Of a stretch of 33,978 nt of DNA, positions 22,592 through 30,014 are shown in pieces (the first letter of the stretch is position 1; the number at the start of each line of letters is the position of its first letter). The translations under genes and the position numbers were made by a program. The stretch comes from Clostridia bacterium (GTDB taxonomy: Bacteria > Bacillota > Clostridia > Oscillospirales > CAG-272), in the NCBI GenBank assembly GCA_017399305.1, contig JAFQDK010000002.1, forward strand, positions 1 to 33,978, in the 5' to 3' direction. Below the pieces are notes generated by a model that saw nothing but the letters and a program-made list of their open reading frames with translations, had not been told where the DNA came from and did no database searches.

Positions 22592-23917
22592 TTATTTGTC
22601 TCCGCGTTCACGGATGATGATTTTAATTGGCGTTCCACGGAACCCAAAAGTATCGCGGATGCAGTTTTCAAGATATCTCTGATAAGAGAAATGGAAAAGC
22701 TCTATGCTGTTTGCAAATATTACAAATGTCGGAGGTGCGACGCTCGCCTGTGTCATATAATATATCTTAAGATGCTTGCCCTTATCTGACGGGGGCTGTA
22801 CTCTCGCAGTCGCATCATTAAGCATATCATTGAGCATACCTGTTGATATACGAAGTTTAGCTTGCTCATTTACATAGTTTATCGTTTCAAACAGTTTCTG
22901 CACACGCTGACCTGTAAGCGCACTTACAAACAAAATGGGCGCATATGTCATAAACGAAAGCGAGTTGTAGATTTTTTTCGTAAACTCGTTGAATGTATCA
23001 TTATCCTTTTCGATAAGATCCCACTTGTTTACAACCACGATGCAAGCTTTGCCAGCCTCGTGTGCAATGCCCGCGATATGCTCGTCCTGCTCGGTGATGC
23101 CCTCATTTGCATCAATCATTATCAAGCATACATCGGCACGTTCAACAGCAGTATGCGCGCGAAGCACGCTGTACTTTTCTATAACTTCTTCAACCTTTGA
23201 CTTGCGGCGAATACCAGCGGTATCAATAAAGGTATACTTGCCCCACTCGCACTCTACCTTTGTGTCGATAGCGTCACGGGTTGTACCGGCAATATTGGAA
23301 ACGATAAGACGCTCTTCGCCGAGTATTCTATTAATTATAGAAGATTTACCTGCATTGGGCTTGCCTATTACAGCAACCTTGATTGTATCGTCCTCTTCTT
23401 CGGTGTCGATATCATCGGGAAGTTCGGCAAACACAGCATCAAGCAAGTCACCCGAACCACTACCGTGAATTGAAGAAAGCGCGATAGGATCTTTATCAAA
23501 GCCGAGTTCATAAAACTCATAGAACTCAAACGGAACGTCGCCAACACGGTCTATCTTATTAACAGCAAGTACCACCGGTTTACCGCTCTTTTTAAGCATA
23601 ACGGCAATATCACGGTCATCGGCCACAAGCCCTGCGCGGATGTCACACATAAAAATTATGACATCTGCCGTATCAATAGCGATCTGAGCCTGAGTACGCA
23701 TCTGCTTTAATATAATATCATCAGTTTTGGGTTCGATACCGCCTGTATCAATAACAACAAACTCCTTGCCGCACCACTCGCCCTCTCCGTAAATACGGTC
23801 ACGGGTAACGCCGGGAGTGTCCTCAACGATGGCTCTACGCTCACCGATGAGTTTATTGAAAAGTGTGCTCTTTCCTACATTAGGTCTGCCCACTATTGCA
23901 ATAACGGGTTTAGCCAT
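22592..23917 (-). CDS. der: Ribosome-associated GTPase Der (EngA)
   Basis: A 441-residue GTPase with two tandem G domains, essential for 50S ribosome assembly. The first has GRPNVGKSTLF (8-18), DTPGVTRDR and NKID; the second has GKPNAGKSS, DTAGIRRKSK and NKWDL. A C-terminal KH-like domain ends with FVIFANS and RYLENCIRDTFGFRGTPIKI, the conserved Der tail. It starts three bases after the stop of the lipoprotein gene and is followed by obgE after 20 bp. In many Clostridia der lies directly downstream of the DUF512 gene; here the lipoprotein gene separates them. Confidence 0.97.
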   Translation of the reverse strand: MAKPVIAIVGRPNVGKSTLFNKLIGERRAIVEDTPGVTRDRIYGEGEWCGKEFVVIDTGGIEPKTDDIILKQMRTQAQIAIDTADVIIFMCDIRAGLVADDRDIAVMLKKSGKPVVLAVNKIDRVGDVPFEFYEFYELGFDKDPIALSSIHGSGSGDLLDAVFAELPDDIDTEEEDDTIKVAVIGKPNAGKSSIINRILGEERLIVSNIAGTTRDAIDTKVECEWGKYTFIDTAGIRRKSKVEEVIEKYSVLRAHTAVERADVCLIMIDANEGITEQDEHIAGIAHEAGKACIVVVNKWDLIEKDNDTFNEFTKKIYNSLSFMTYAPILFVSALTGQRVQKLFETINYVNEQAKLRISTGMLNDMLNDATARVQPPSDKGKHLKIYYMTQASVAPPTFVIFANSIELFHFSYQRYLENCIRDTFGFRGTPIKIIIRERGDK

Positions 23918-23920
23918 TCT

Positions 23921-24769
23921 TTAGCCCTCCGTTTCTTCTGTAATCGCAGTTGTTTCAACTGCTTCCGAATTATCAACCAAAAACTCGCTTGCATCCTCAA
24001 GCGAGATAGAATAAGTAGTATAAAATTCATTTACACCGCTCTCAAAAATATAGAGATACAGATTATCCTCATCAAACGACAGATACGGATAAATATCATA
24101 ATCTGTACGGTACTGTGAGAGATCGGATGCATACGGCTCATCCCCCTGCGCCGTAAACTTTCCTGCCGCAAATGCATCACTAAGTTTGGCAAAGTCGCTG
24201 ACGATGTCTTTTCCATGCAGGATCTTGCCGCTCTCTTTATCTATATTGACGGTATAAAATGCTATGCCACGGCTTTCCGACGCAGCACCCTTGTATGACA
24301 CCGCGTATTCACCTTTAAACACTGCCGAGATAATGCCGTCGCCTACATATACGCTTTCGGCTTCGGAATAATAATCAGCACTTCCACCGTCTATTGACAC
24401 AGACGAAATGTTTGGGATGCAACTTGAAAGCGCGATTTCAGCCTCGGCTATAATAAGTCCGTCAATATCAGTATCGCCAAGTGCCAACACATCATATTCT
24501 ACAACAACATTGTCACCGAATTTCGGGTTTTGTCTGATGATAGTGTACTCTTCGCCCTCCGGTACAACCGACGGAACTGTAACCTCGGTGGTAATCTCTG
24601 TAGTTTCAATCTCCTCTGTTGTAGTTTCTTCAGGCGCTGTAGTAGCAAACGGTACAGTAACAACTTTTTCTGTAGTTGTAACAACAGGCTCGGTAGTTTC
24701 TACAGGGGTATTTCCACAAGCACTAAGCACAACGCAAAGTGCAAGATATGTTATCAAAAGTTTTTTCAT
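23921..24769 (-). CDS. Lipoprotein with Thr/Glu-rich linker and DUF3298-like domain
   Basis: A 282-residue exported lipoprotein. The signal peptide ends in the lipobox LSAC, the lipidated cysteine being about residue 18. A linker of about 45 residues made almost only of Thr, Glu and Val (TTEKVV, EETTTEE, TEITTE) follows and would span the wall. The folded part (about 75-270) has SIDGGSADYYSEAESVYV, VFKGEYAVSY, VNIDKESGKIL and YLSFDEDNLYLYIF, resembling DUF4163/DUF3298 proteins such as the RsiV and PdaC ectodomains. The second ATG (24769) is used because AGGAG is too close to the first (24775). It lies between the DUF512 gene and der; substrate or ligand unknown. Confidence 0.8.
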   Translation of the reverse strand: MKKLLITYLALCVVLSACGNTPVETTEPVVTTTEKVVTVPFATTAPEETTTEEIETTEITTEVTVPSVVPEGEEYTIIRQNPKFGDNVVVEYDVLALGDTDIDGLIIAEAEIALSSCIPNISSVSIDGGSADYYSEAESVYVGDGIISAVFKGEYAVSYKGAASESRGIAFYTVNIDKESGKILHGKDIVSDFAKLSDAFAAGKFTAQGDEPYASDLSQYRTDYDIYPYLSFDEDNLYLYIFESGVNEFYTTYSISLEDASEFLVDNSEAVETTAITEETEG

Positions 24770-24779
24770 AACCATTCTC

Positions 24780-26102
24780 CTAAAATGGGTTTACACCAAA
24801 AATTTTAGAAACAAAATCGCATCCTTCATCAGTAGAAAAATCGACGCTTACACTTAGTTTATCCGCAAGCTCTTCTTTAGACATTCCGCAAAGGAAGAGG
24901 TCGCCCTCGCTGCGAAGCGTATTTGCAGGGAGAATCAGTGCATCACCAAGCTCCTTGCCGCAAAGCTGCTCATATATATCCTTTCCCGTGAGCAAGCCTG
25001 AAACAGTTATCTGCTCACCAAAAAAGTTATTGTTAATTTTATAAACATTTACCTTAAGTGAGTTGCAAAGTTCATTTAGTTTATCACAAAGACGCTTTAT
25101 AAATTCATATGCCGCGGCTCCGGTTGCAACCGAAACAGTTCGCTGGGTATCCCCCAGCGCCTCGATGTAATCAGGCAAAAACGCAAGCTCTGCTCCAAAC
25201 TCTTCGGCAAGAGACGCTATCATTCCAACCCCGTTTTCTATCTGAGTAAAATCCTCATAGAACTCCGCATCAGGAAGCGGAAGACCGCCCTTTATATAAA
25301 GCTCATCTGCAGGATAAAACAGGCGTGTGCCGTATTTCTTTTTGCACTCGTCGCCAAAAGAAGTAACCATTGATATAACCTCTCGGCACTCCTCTTTTGT
25401 ATATGCCTCAAGCGGATACAAGCCGTCACGGAACTTTGTAAGCCCTGCCGGAACTATAGAAACCGAATCCATTGCCGGATAAAGCGCTTCAAGGTCACGC
25501 ATGGTACGCATCAGCTCTTCCCCATCATTTACGCCCTTGCAAAGAACAATCTGTCCGCGCATGTGAGTGCCACCATTTTTGAACTTGTCAAGATATGACA
25601 GCACCTTGCCTGCGTGTTTGTTCTTCATCATCGCAATGCGTAATTCAGGATTGGTTGTATGAACAGACACGTTAATAGGCGTGATGTGCATATTTATAAT
25701 ACGGTCGACATCATTTTCATCAAGGTTGGTGAGAGTAATATAATTGCCGTGAAGAAATGAAAGACGTGAATCGTCATCTTTGAAATAAAGCGACTCGCGA
25801 AGCCCCCTCGGAAGCTGATCAATAAAGCAAAAGATGCACTTGTTTTCACAGCGCTGCTTCTTATCCATAAGAGGAGTGGCAAAGTCAAGCCCTATATCAT
25901 CATACTCGCCCTTATCAATAGAAACAGTGAACGTATCTTCGCCACGTCGCAGCTCAACATCTATGTGCGTATCGGCAAGATAGAAACGGTAATCAAGCAC
26001 GTCTGTAATAGCATTGCCATTAAGTGAAACAAGTATATCACCTGCGCGTATGCCTGCTTTTTCAGCGCGGCTATGCGCAAGCACATCTGTAATCTCAACC
26101 AC
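24780..26102 (-). CDS. DUF512 family protein: PDZ plus radical-SAM-like domain
   Basis: A 440-residue cytoplasmic protein of the clostridial DUF512 family. The N-terminal PDZ-like domain is at about 1-60 (SRAEKAGIRAGDILVSLNG). The radical-SAM-type cluster CENKCIFC follows (Cys85, Cys89, Cys92). The DUF512 region includes SIVPAGLTKFRDGLYPLE, ADELYIKGGLPLP, and a C-terminal GLLTGKDIYEQL and LPANTLRSEGDLFLCG. Its reaction is unknown. The start is GTG 26102, with AAAGGAGGG six to seven bases upstream. It is the first gene after a good promoter, and the lipoprotein, der and obgE follow closely, so all four are probably one operon. The position next to der is conserved in Clostridia (general knowledge). 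Confidence 0.92.
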   Translation of the reverse strand: MVEITDVLAHSRAEKAGIRAGDILVSLNGNAITDVLDYRFYLADTHIDVELRRGEDTFTVSIDKGEYDDIGLDFATPLMDKKQRCENKCIFCFIDQLPRGLRESLYFKDDDSRLSFLHGNYITLTNLDENDVDRIINMHITPINVSVHTTNPELRIAMMKNKHAGKVLSYLDKFKNGGTHMRGQIVLCKGVNDGEELMRTMRDLEALYPAMDSVSIVPAGLTKFRDGLYPLEAYTKEECREVISMVTSFGDECKKKYGTRLFYPADELYIKGGLPLPDAEFYEDFTQIENGVGMIASLAEEFGAELAFLPDYIEALGDTQRTVSVATGAAAYEFIKRLCDKLNELCNSLKVNVYKINNNFFGEQITVSGLLTGKDIYEQLCGKELGDALILPANTLRSEGDLFLCGMSKEELADKLSVSVDFSTDEGCDFVSKIFGVNPF

Positions 26103-26150
26103 GTCTATCCCTCCTTTATCGCATAGCTATCCAATATACTTTAGCATTAT

Positions 26151-26179
26151 ATTTTAACACAAAACTGCCCTTGTGTCAA
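26151..26179 (-). promoter_or_regulatory. Promoter of the DUF512-lipoprotein-der-obgE operon (minus strand)
   Basis: On the minus strand: -35 TTGACA (26174-26179), 17-bp spacer, -10 TAAAAT (26151-26156). It starts just downstream of the terminator of the XRE operon. Confidence 0.8.
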
Positions 26180-26190
26180 CTTGTTATATA

Positions 26191-26222
26191 AAAAACCGCA
26201 AGGAGTGAACCTTGCGGTTTTT
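26191..26222 (-). terminator. Terminator of the XRE-regulator operon
   Basis: AAAAACCGCAAGG and CCTTGCGGTTTTT pair perfectly around a short AGTGAA loop, with further T residues. It starts three bases after the stop codon of the regulator gene. Confidence 0.92.
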
Positions 26223-26224
26223 TA

Positions 26225-26431
26225 TTAAAAATAAAACAAGTCTTCAAAGTCAGCATCAAGGGCTATGCAAAGAAGCAAAGCGAGCTTGGCCGATGGGTTA
26301 AACTGGTTCTTTTCTATTGCGATAATAGTCTGTCTGGTAGTGCCTACGTTTTTCGCAAGCTCATCTTGCGAAAGTTTTTTCGCTTGGCGATACTCTTTAA
26401 GCTTATTATGTAATACAATGTCGCTATTCAT
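26225..26431 (-). CDS. XRE-family (Cro/C1-type) small transcriptional regulator
   Basis: A 68-residue single-domain helix-turn-helix protein. LKEYRQAKKLSQDELAKNVG and TTRQTIIAIEKNQFNPSAKL are the classic XRE positions, and the protein ends with DFEDLFYF, as in many small Firmicutes regulators paired with membrane proteins. ATG 26431 overlaps the stop of the upstream membrane-protein gene by one base (TAATG). The promoter of the pair carries two matching inverted repeats, so this protein is the likely autorepressor. The longer reading frame extending upstream is only the shifted frame of the membrane gene. Confidence 0.92.
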   Translation of the reverse strand: MNSDIVLHNKLKEYRQAKKLSQDELAKNVGTTRQTIIAIEKNQFNPSAKLALLLCIALDADFEDLFYF

Positions 26432-26763
26432 TATACTGCTCCTATACTGTAAAGAATATAAAACGTTATCATGACCGCAGCCGCAATACCGTGAAGCACT
26501 GCGCCAATAAGAACTCCGAGCGGACGTTTGGCAATAAAAAACTGTCCGAAATAGAAGACGCTCGCCCAAGTGTAGCACACTGCACCGAGTGCATAAAGCC
26601 CTGTGTAGTGTCCTTGAAAGCCCTCGATAATCATAAGCACCACCGCAAGCACACAAGCGACGGCGTTGCCTATCCAGCATGCCTTGGGTATCTTTGCTTT
26701 TTCCATTTCTCCCACATACACCTTTTTGCTCTTGACTTTCTCAAGAATTTCTTTGTTGTTCAT
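26431..26763 (-). CDS. Small three-helix membrane protein (DUF6442-like)
   Basis: A 110-residue protein. A charged N-terminus (KEILEKVKSKKVYVGEMEKAK) precedes three hydrophobic helices (about 29-46, 54-73, 82-107). It looks like the DUF6442-type partners of small XRE regulators, though I assign that family only tentatively. AGGAGGT lies four to five bases before the ATG. It is the first gene of a two-gene operon, translationally coupled to the regulator. Function is unknown; possible roles are sensing membrane stress or acting as a partner of the regulator. Confidence 0.75.
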   Translation of the reverse strand: MNNKEILEKVKSKKVYVGEMEKAKIPKACWIGNAVACVLAVVLMIIEGFQGHYTGLYALGAVCYTWASVFYFGQFFIAKRPLGVLIGAVLHGIAAAVMITFYILYSIGAV

Positions 26764-26776
26764 AGTTACCTCCTGA

Positions 26777-26842
26777 ATGTAAAGTTTTATTTACATCCAT
26801 AGTATAGCAGATCTTTTTTCAAATGTCAAGTTTTATTTACAT
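26777..26842 (-). promoter_or_regulatory. Autoregulated promoter of the XRE operon with two operators (minus strand)
   Basis: On the minus strand: -35 TTGACA (26824-26829), 17-bp spacer, -10 TATACT (26801-26806). Two copies of a 20-bp site, ATGTnAAGTTTTATTTACAT, lie at 26777-26796 and 26823-26842. The first is a perfect inverted repeat ATGTAAA-N6-TTTACAT and the second has one mismatch. One covers the -35 box and the other the start site and leader. They are 46 bp apart centre to centre. Confidence 0.88.
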
Positions 26843-26854
26843 ATTTCTTTAAAA

Positions 26855-26880
26855 AAATTCCGCCCTTTTGGGCGGAATTT
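26855..26880 (-). terminator. Terminator after serA
   Basis: AAATTCCGCCC, TTTT loop, GGGCGGAATTT, with A/T runs on both sides. It lies just past the serA stop codon and upstream of the XRE-operon promoter. Confidence 0.92.
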
Positions 26881-26884
26881 TTAA

Positions 26885-28042
26885 TTAGTGAATAACTCTT
26901 ACACGGATAATATCAGCGATTGCGTTGAATTTATCGGTAGTTTCTGCGGGGATTGCACTACCTGTATCAACGATAGTGTATGCATATTCGCCCTTGGAGC
27001 CATTACCCATGTTCTCGATATTGATATGCTCCTCACCGAGAACTGCGGTAATCTGTGCGAGAATGTTAGGAACGTTCTTGTGTGTGATACAAATTCTTGT
27101 ACCGCCGGACTTTGGAACGGTAACTGTCGGGAAGTTAACAGAATTTACAATATTGCCGTTTTCAAGGAAGTCAACAAGCTCGTGAGCAGCCATAACTGCA
27201 CAGTTATCTTCGCTCTCTGCGGTGGAAGCACCGAGGTGAGGAATGGAGATAACGTTGTTATAGCCGATAAGCTCTGTCGAGGGGAAGTCTACAACATACT
27301 TTGCAACCTTGCCGCTATCAATTGCAGCCTTCATATCGTCGGGATTAACAAGCTCTGCACGTGCGAGGTTGATAATCTTAACGCCGTCCCTCATAACAGA
27401 GAAAGCCTTCTCGTTGATAAAGCCCTTTGTGTCCTTGGTTGCAGGAACATGGAGAGAAATGAAGTCGCAGGACTTGAAGATCTCCTCATAGCTGTCTACG
27501 AGTTTAACGTCTCTGGAAAGGTGAAGCGCACCCATTACAGAAAGGAATGGGTCATAGCCAACAACCTTCATGCCAAGCGACTTAGCTGCATTTGCAACCA
27601 TACCGCCGATAGCGCCGAGGCCGATAACGCCGATAGTCTTGCCTGAAAGCTCGTTACCAGCAAAAGCACCCTTGCCAGCCTCAACCTCTTTAGCGATATT
27701 TTCCTTATCCTCAATGGTGAGTGCCCACTTGATACCGCCGATAACATCACGCGAAGCGAGAAGAAGCGCACAAAGTGCAAGCTCCTTAACTGCATTAGCG
27801 TTTGCGCCGGGGGTATTGAATACTACAACGCCCTCCTCTGCGCACTTTTCAACAGGAATATTGTTTACGCCCGCACCGCAACGTGCAATAGCGAGAAGTT
27901 CTTTGTTGATGGGCATATCGTGGAGTTTTGCCGAGCGCACCATGATGGCATCGGGAGCTTCAACTGCATCAGATACAGTGTAGCCTGCGCCGAAAACATC
28001 AGTGCCGACCTTGGCAATTTTATTCATAAGTTTAATATTCAT
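26885..28042 (-). CDS. serA: D-3-phosphoglycerate dehydrogenase
   Basis: A 385-residue NAD-dependent enzyme for the first step of serine synthesis. VIGLGAIGGMVANAA is the Rossmann glycine motif, AGVNNIP and NLARAELVNPDDM carry the substrate-binding and catalytic region, and IPHLGASTAESEDN holds the catalytic histidine. The C-terminal ~70 residues (ICITHKNVPNILAQITAVL onward) form an ACT domain, a likely site of feedback control by serine. It is the shorter dehydrogenase type without the intervening domain. It follows serC by 11 bp on the minus strand, so serC and serA form one operon. AAGGTAC precedes the ATG. Confidence 0.96.
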   Translation of the reverse strand: MNIKLMNKIAKVGTDVFGAGYTVSDAVEAPDAIMVRSAKLHDMPINKELLAIARCGAGVNNIPVEKCAEEGVVVFNTPGANANAVKELALCALLLASRDVIGGIKWALTIEDKENIAKEVEAGKGAFAGNELSGKTIGVIGLGAIGGMVANAAKSLGMKVVGYDPFLSVMGALHLSRDVKLVDSYEEIFKSCDFISLHVPATKDTKGFINEKAFSVMRDGVKIINLARAELVNPDDMKAAIDSGKVAKYVVDFPSTELIGYNNVISIPHLGASTAESEDNCAVMAAHELVDFLENGNIVNSVNFPTVTVPKSGGTRICITHKNVPNILAQITAVLGEEHINIENMGNGSKGEYAYTIVDTGSAIPAETTDKFNAIADIIRVRVIH

Positions 28043-28053
28043 TTTAATGTACC

Positions 28054-29145
28054 TTATTTCTTAGGATTGTTAGCCGCAAAGTCCTTCATGAACTCAACAA
28101 GCTTTTCTACGCCTTCGATAGGCATAGCATTGTAAATAGAAGCACGCATACCGCCAACGCTTCTGTGTCCCTTAAGATTCTTAAGACCTGCCTTTGCAGC
28201 CTCGGACGCAAACTTCTTATCAAGGTCAGCATCACCGGTAACAAAGGTAACGTTCATCATAGAACGGCTTTCCTTCTTAACAGGAGCAATATAGTAATCC
28301 TGACTGTCGAGATAATCATAAAGGATAGCACACTTCTTTTCATTGTACTCCTTCATTTTTTCAAGACCGCCAACCTCGTTAAGAATCCACTCATAAACAA
28401 GACCTGCCATATAAATGGAATAGCAAGGAGGAGTGTTGTACATAGAATCATTCTCTGCCATGAGCTGATAGTCAAGCATAGAAGGAGTCTCAGGACGTGC
28501 ATTGCCGATGAGATCCTCACGGATGATAACAACAGTAAGACCTGCAGGAGCCATATTCTTCTGAGCGCCAGCATAAATAACACCGAACTTAGAAACATCA
28601 ACAGGCTCGGAAATAATGCAGGAGGACATATCCGCTACAAGCGGAATATCTCCTGTATCGGGAATATAGTTAAACTTAGTACCGTAAATAGTGTTGTTAA
28701 AGCAGATGTGAACATAGTCTGCATCAGGACGGAAGCTCTCGCGAGTTGTTGCAGGAACATGATCGAAGTTATCGTCCTTAGTAGTAGCAACGCAAACAGC
28801 GTCGCCATACTTCTGCGCCTCTTTAAAAGCCTTGCCGGAGAACTGACCGGATACGATGTAGTCAGCCTTTTTATTCTTATTCATAAGGTTGAGCGGAACG
28901 GCAGCGAACTGAGTAGATGCACCGCCCTGAAGGAACAGAACCTTATAATTATCGGGAATATTCATAAGCTTGCGGAGGTTAGCCTCAGCAGCCTTGATGA
29001 TTGCATCGTAATCGGAAGATCGATGGCTCATCTCCATTACAGACATTCCGCTATCACCATAGCACACGAGTTCATCTCTAGCCTTTTCAAGTACGGGCAG
29101 GGGAAGCATAGAGGGACCTGCAGAAAAATTAAATACTCTTGACAT
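28054..29145 (-). CDS. serC: Phosphoserine aminotransferase
   Basis: A 363-residue PLP enzyme that makes phosphoserine from 3-phosphohydroxypyruvate, the second step of serine synthesis. SRVFNFSAGPSMLP, GDSGMSVMEMSHRS, LFLQGGASTQFAAVPLNL and YAGAQKNMAPAGL with the PLP-binding Lys196 are diagnostic, and KSVGG-type C-terminal sequence appears as HRSVGGMRASIYNAMPIEGV. I chose ATG 29145, for which GGTGA upstream can serve as ribosome binding site; a GTG at 29154 with AGGA upstream is an alternative giving three more residues. serA follows after 11 bp. The promoter is at 29183-29211. No serB-type phosphatase is present in the window. Confidence 0.95.
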   Translation of the reverse strand: MSRVFNFSAGPSMLPLPVLEKARDELVCYGDSGMSVMEMSHRSSDYDAIIKAAEANLRKLMNIPDNYKVLFLQGGASTQFAAVPLNLMNKNKKADYIVSGQFSGKAFKEAQKYGDAVCVATTKDDNFDHVPATTRESFRPDADYVHICFNNTIYGTKFNYIPDTGDIPLVADMSSCIISEPVDVSKFGVIYAGAQKNMAPAGLTVVIIREDLIGNARPETPSMLDYQLMAENDSMYNTPPCYSIYMAGLVYEWILNEVGGLEKMKEYNEKKCAILYDYLDSQDYYIAPVKKESRSMMNVTFVTGDADLDKKFASEAAKAGLKNLKGHRSVGGMRASIYNAMPIEGVEKLVEFMKDFAANNPKK

Positions 29146-29182
29146 TTGAGTCACCGTTTCCTTTCTAAAAAATAATATATTT

Positions 29183-29211
29183 ATTATACTCTTATAAAAC
29201 TGTACAGTCAA
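29183..29211 (-). promoter_or_regulatory. Promoter of serC-serA (minus strand)
   Basis: On the minus strand: -35 TTGACT (29206-29211), 17-bp spacer, -10 TATAAT (29183-29188). It is back to back with the DtxR-family promoter 55 bp away. Confidence 0.8.
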
Positions 29212-29266
29212 TAGACTTTCTGCAATTTGTTAAATTTTTCTCATTGCACGATGTATAAAAATTCAC

Positions 29267-29295
29267 TTGAATTTTAAACCAAAAAGTGATACAAT
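29267..29295 (+). promoter_or_regulatory. Promoter of the DtxR-family regulator
   Basis: -35 TTGAAT (29267-29272), 17-bp spacer, -10 TACAAT (29290-29295). The leader is AT-rich (TTTTAATAAGTTTAAATTAAA) with a loose symmetry that might be an operator; I could not confirm one. AAAGGAGGT precedes the gene. Confidence 0.7.
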
Positions 29296-29330
29296 AGTTT
29301 TAATAAGTTTAAATTAAAGGAGGTCTTTAT

Positions 29331-29696
29331 ATGCATCTCGCAGAATCCGGAGAAATGTATCTTGAGACCGTTCATGTTCTCTCCAAAAAAGGTGGAATTG
29401 TTCGCTCTGTCGATGTAAGTGAATACATGGGTTACTCAAAGCCAAGTGTCAGCCGCGCGATAGGACTTCTGAAAAACGGAGGATACCTTACCGTTGGTGC
29501 TGACGGCGCACTTGAACTGACTGATGCTGGACTTGAGGTTGCCAACCGTATTTATGAGCGCCACACCGTGCTCACCAAATTTTTAACCAAAATTGGGGTA
29601 GACGAGGCGACCGCTGCCGAAGATGCCTGTAAAATCGAACACGACATAAGTGATAAGTCTTTTGAAGCAATAAAAGCACATCTCGAAAATATATAA
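29331..29696 (+). CDS. DtxR/MntR-family metal-dependent regulator
   Basis: A 121-residue regulator. The N-terminal winged helix (about 1-62) shows SGEMYLETVHVLSKKGGIVRS and YSKPSVSRAIGLLKNGGYL. The dimerisation and metal-binding half follows with IYERHTVLTKFL (Glu-Arg-His), DEATAAEDACKIEH (Glu, Cys, Glu-His ligands) and ISDKSFEAIKAHL. The length fits the short MntR-like form without an SH3 domain. It should bind Fe2+ or Mn2+ and repress metal uptake genes. No transporter is adjacent, so the targets are elsewhere. The AAAGGAGGT site is strong. Confidence 0.92.
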   Translation: MHLAESGEMYLETVHVLSKKGGIVRSVDVSEYMGYSKPSVSRAIGLLKNGGYLTVGADGALELTDAGLEVANRIYERHTVLTKFLTKIGVDEATAAEDACKIEHDISDKSFEAIKAHLENI

Positions 29697-29725
29697 AAAA
29701 CGGAATCCTTTCGGATTCCGTTTTT
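29696..29725. terminator. Bidirectional terminator between the DtxR-family and DUF378 genes
   Basis: AAAAACGGAATCC, TTTC loop, GGATTCCGTTTTT. It lies between two convergent genes and has A and T runs on the proper sides for both strands. Confidence 0.9.
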
Positions 29726-29728
29726 CGT

Positions 29729-29938
29729 TTACTCTCGCGCGTCAATCTCACGGGGGCGGAATAAAAGAGAGACACACCAAATGCCGGCAAGTGCAACCGC
29801 AGTATAAATTATACGGCTGACTATTGCCGCCTGACCGCCGCAAAGCCATGCAACGAGGTCAAAGCTGAAAAGGCCTACTGCGCCCCAATTGAGTGCACCG
29901 ACAATTACGAGAATAAGTGCGATTCTGTCAATAAACAT
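29729..29938 (-). CDS. DUF378 (YuzA-like) small membrane protein
   Basis: A 69-residue protein with two membrane helices (about 7-28 and 38-60). ALILVIVGALNWGAVGLFSFDLVAWL is split here by the family-typical NWGAVGLF and GGQAAIVSRIIY segments, which identify DUF378. Function is unknown. AGGAAAG precedes the ATG. It lies 76 bp downstream of the SipL-like gene. That gap holds a small perfect hairpin (GTGCGA-N5-TCGCAC, 29963-29979) without a T-run, so the gene might be co-transcribed with the spore gene or have its own weak promoter. Confidence 0.87.
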   Translation of the reverse strand: MFIDRIALILVIVGALNWGAVGLFSFDLVAWLCGGQAAIVSRIIYTAVALAGIWCVSLLFRPREIDARE

Positions 29939-30014
29939 ATTTCTTTCCTCTTCTCAGATAGAGTGCGATGTATTCGCACAAACAGTTTAACCAAAAGATG
30001 AGGAAATTATTAAT

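Noticed and set aside
26432-26680. N-terminal extension of the XRE protein
   Set aside because: It is a shifted frame of the membrane-protein gene; the 68-residue form starting at 26431 has the right XRE start and the TAATG coupling.
26888-27646. 252-codon plus-strand frame antisense to serA
   Set aside because: It is cysteine- and asparagine-rich, with no domain and no ribosome binding site, and it overlaps the well supported serA.
28165-29142. Long plus-strand open frame (325 codons) antisense to serC
   Set aside because: It mirrors serC exactly, has no recognisable domain or ribosome binding site, and serC is certain from its motifs. It is a frame shadow.
29940-30014. Hairpin at 29963-29979 as terminator of the SipL-like gene
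   Set aside because: The perfect GTGCGA-N5-TCGCAC stem is short and has no T-run on either strand, so a terminator call is not supported.
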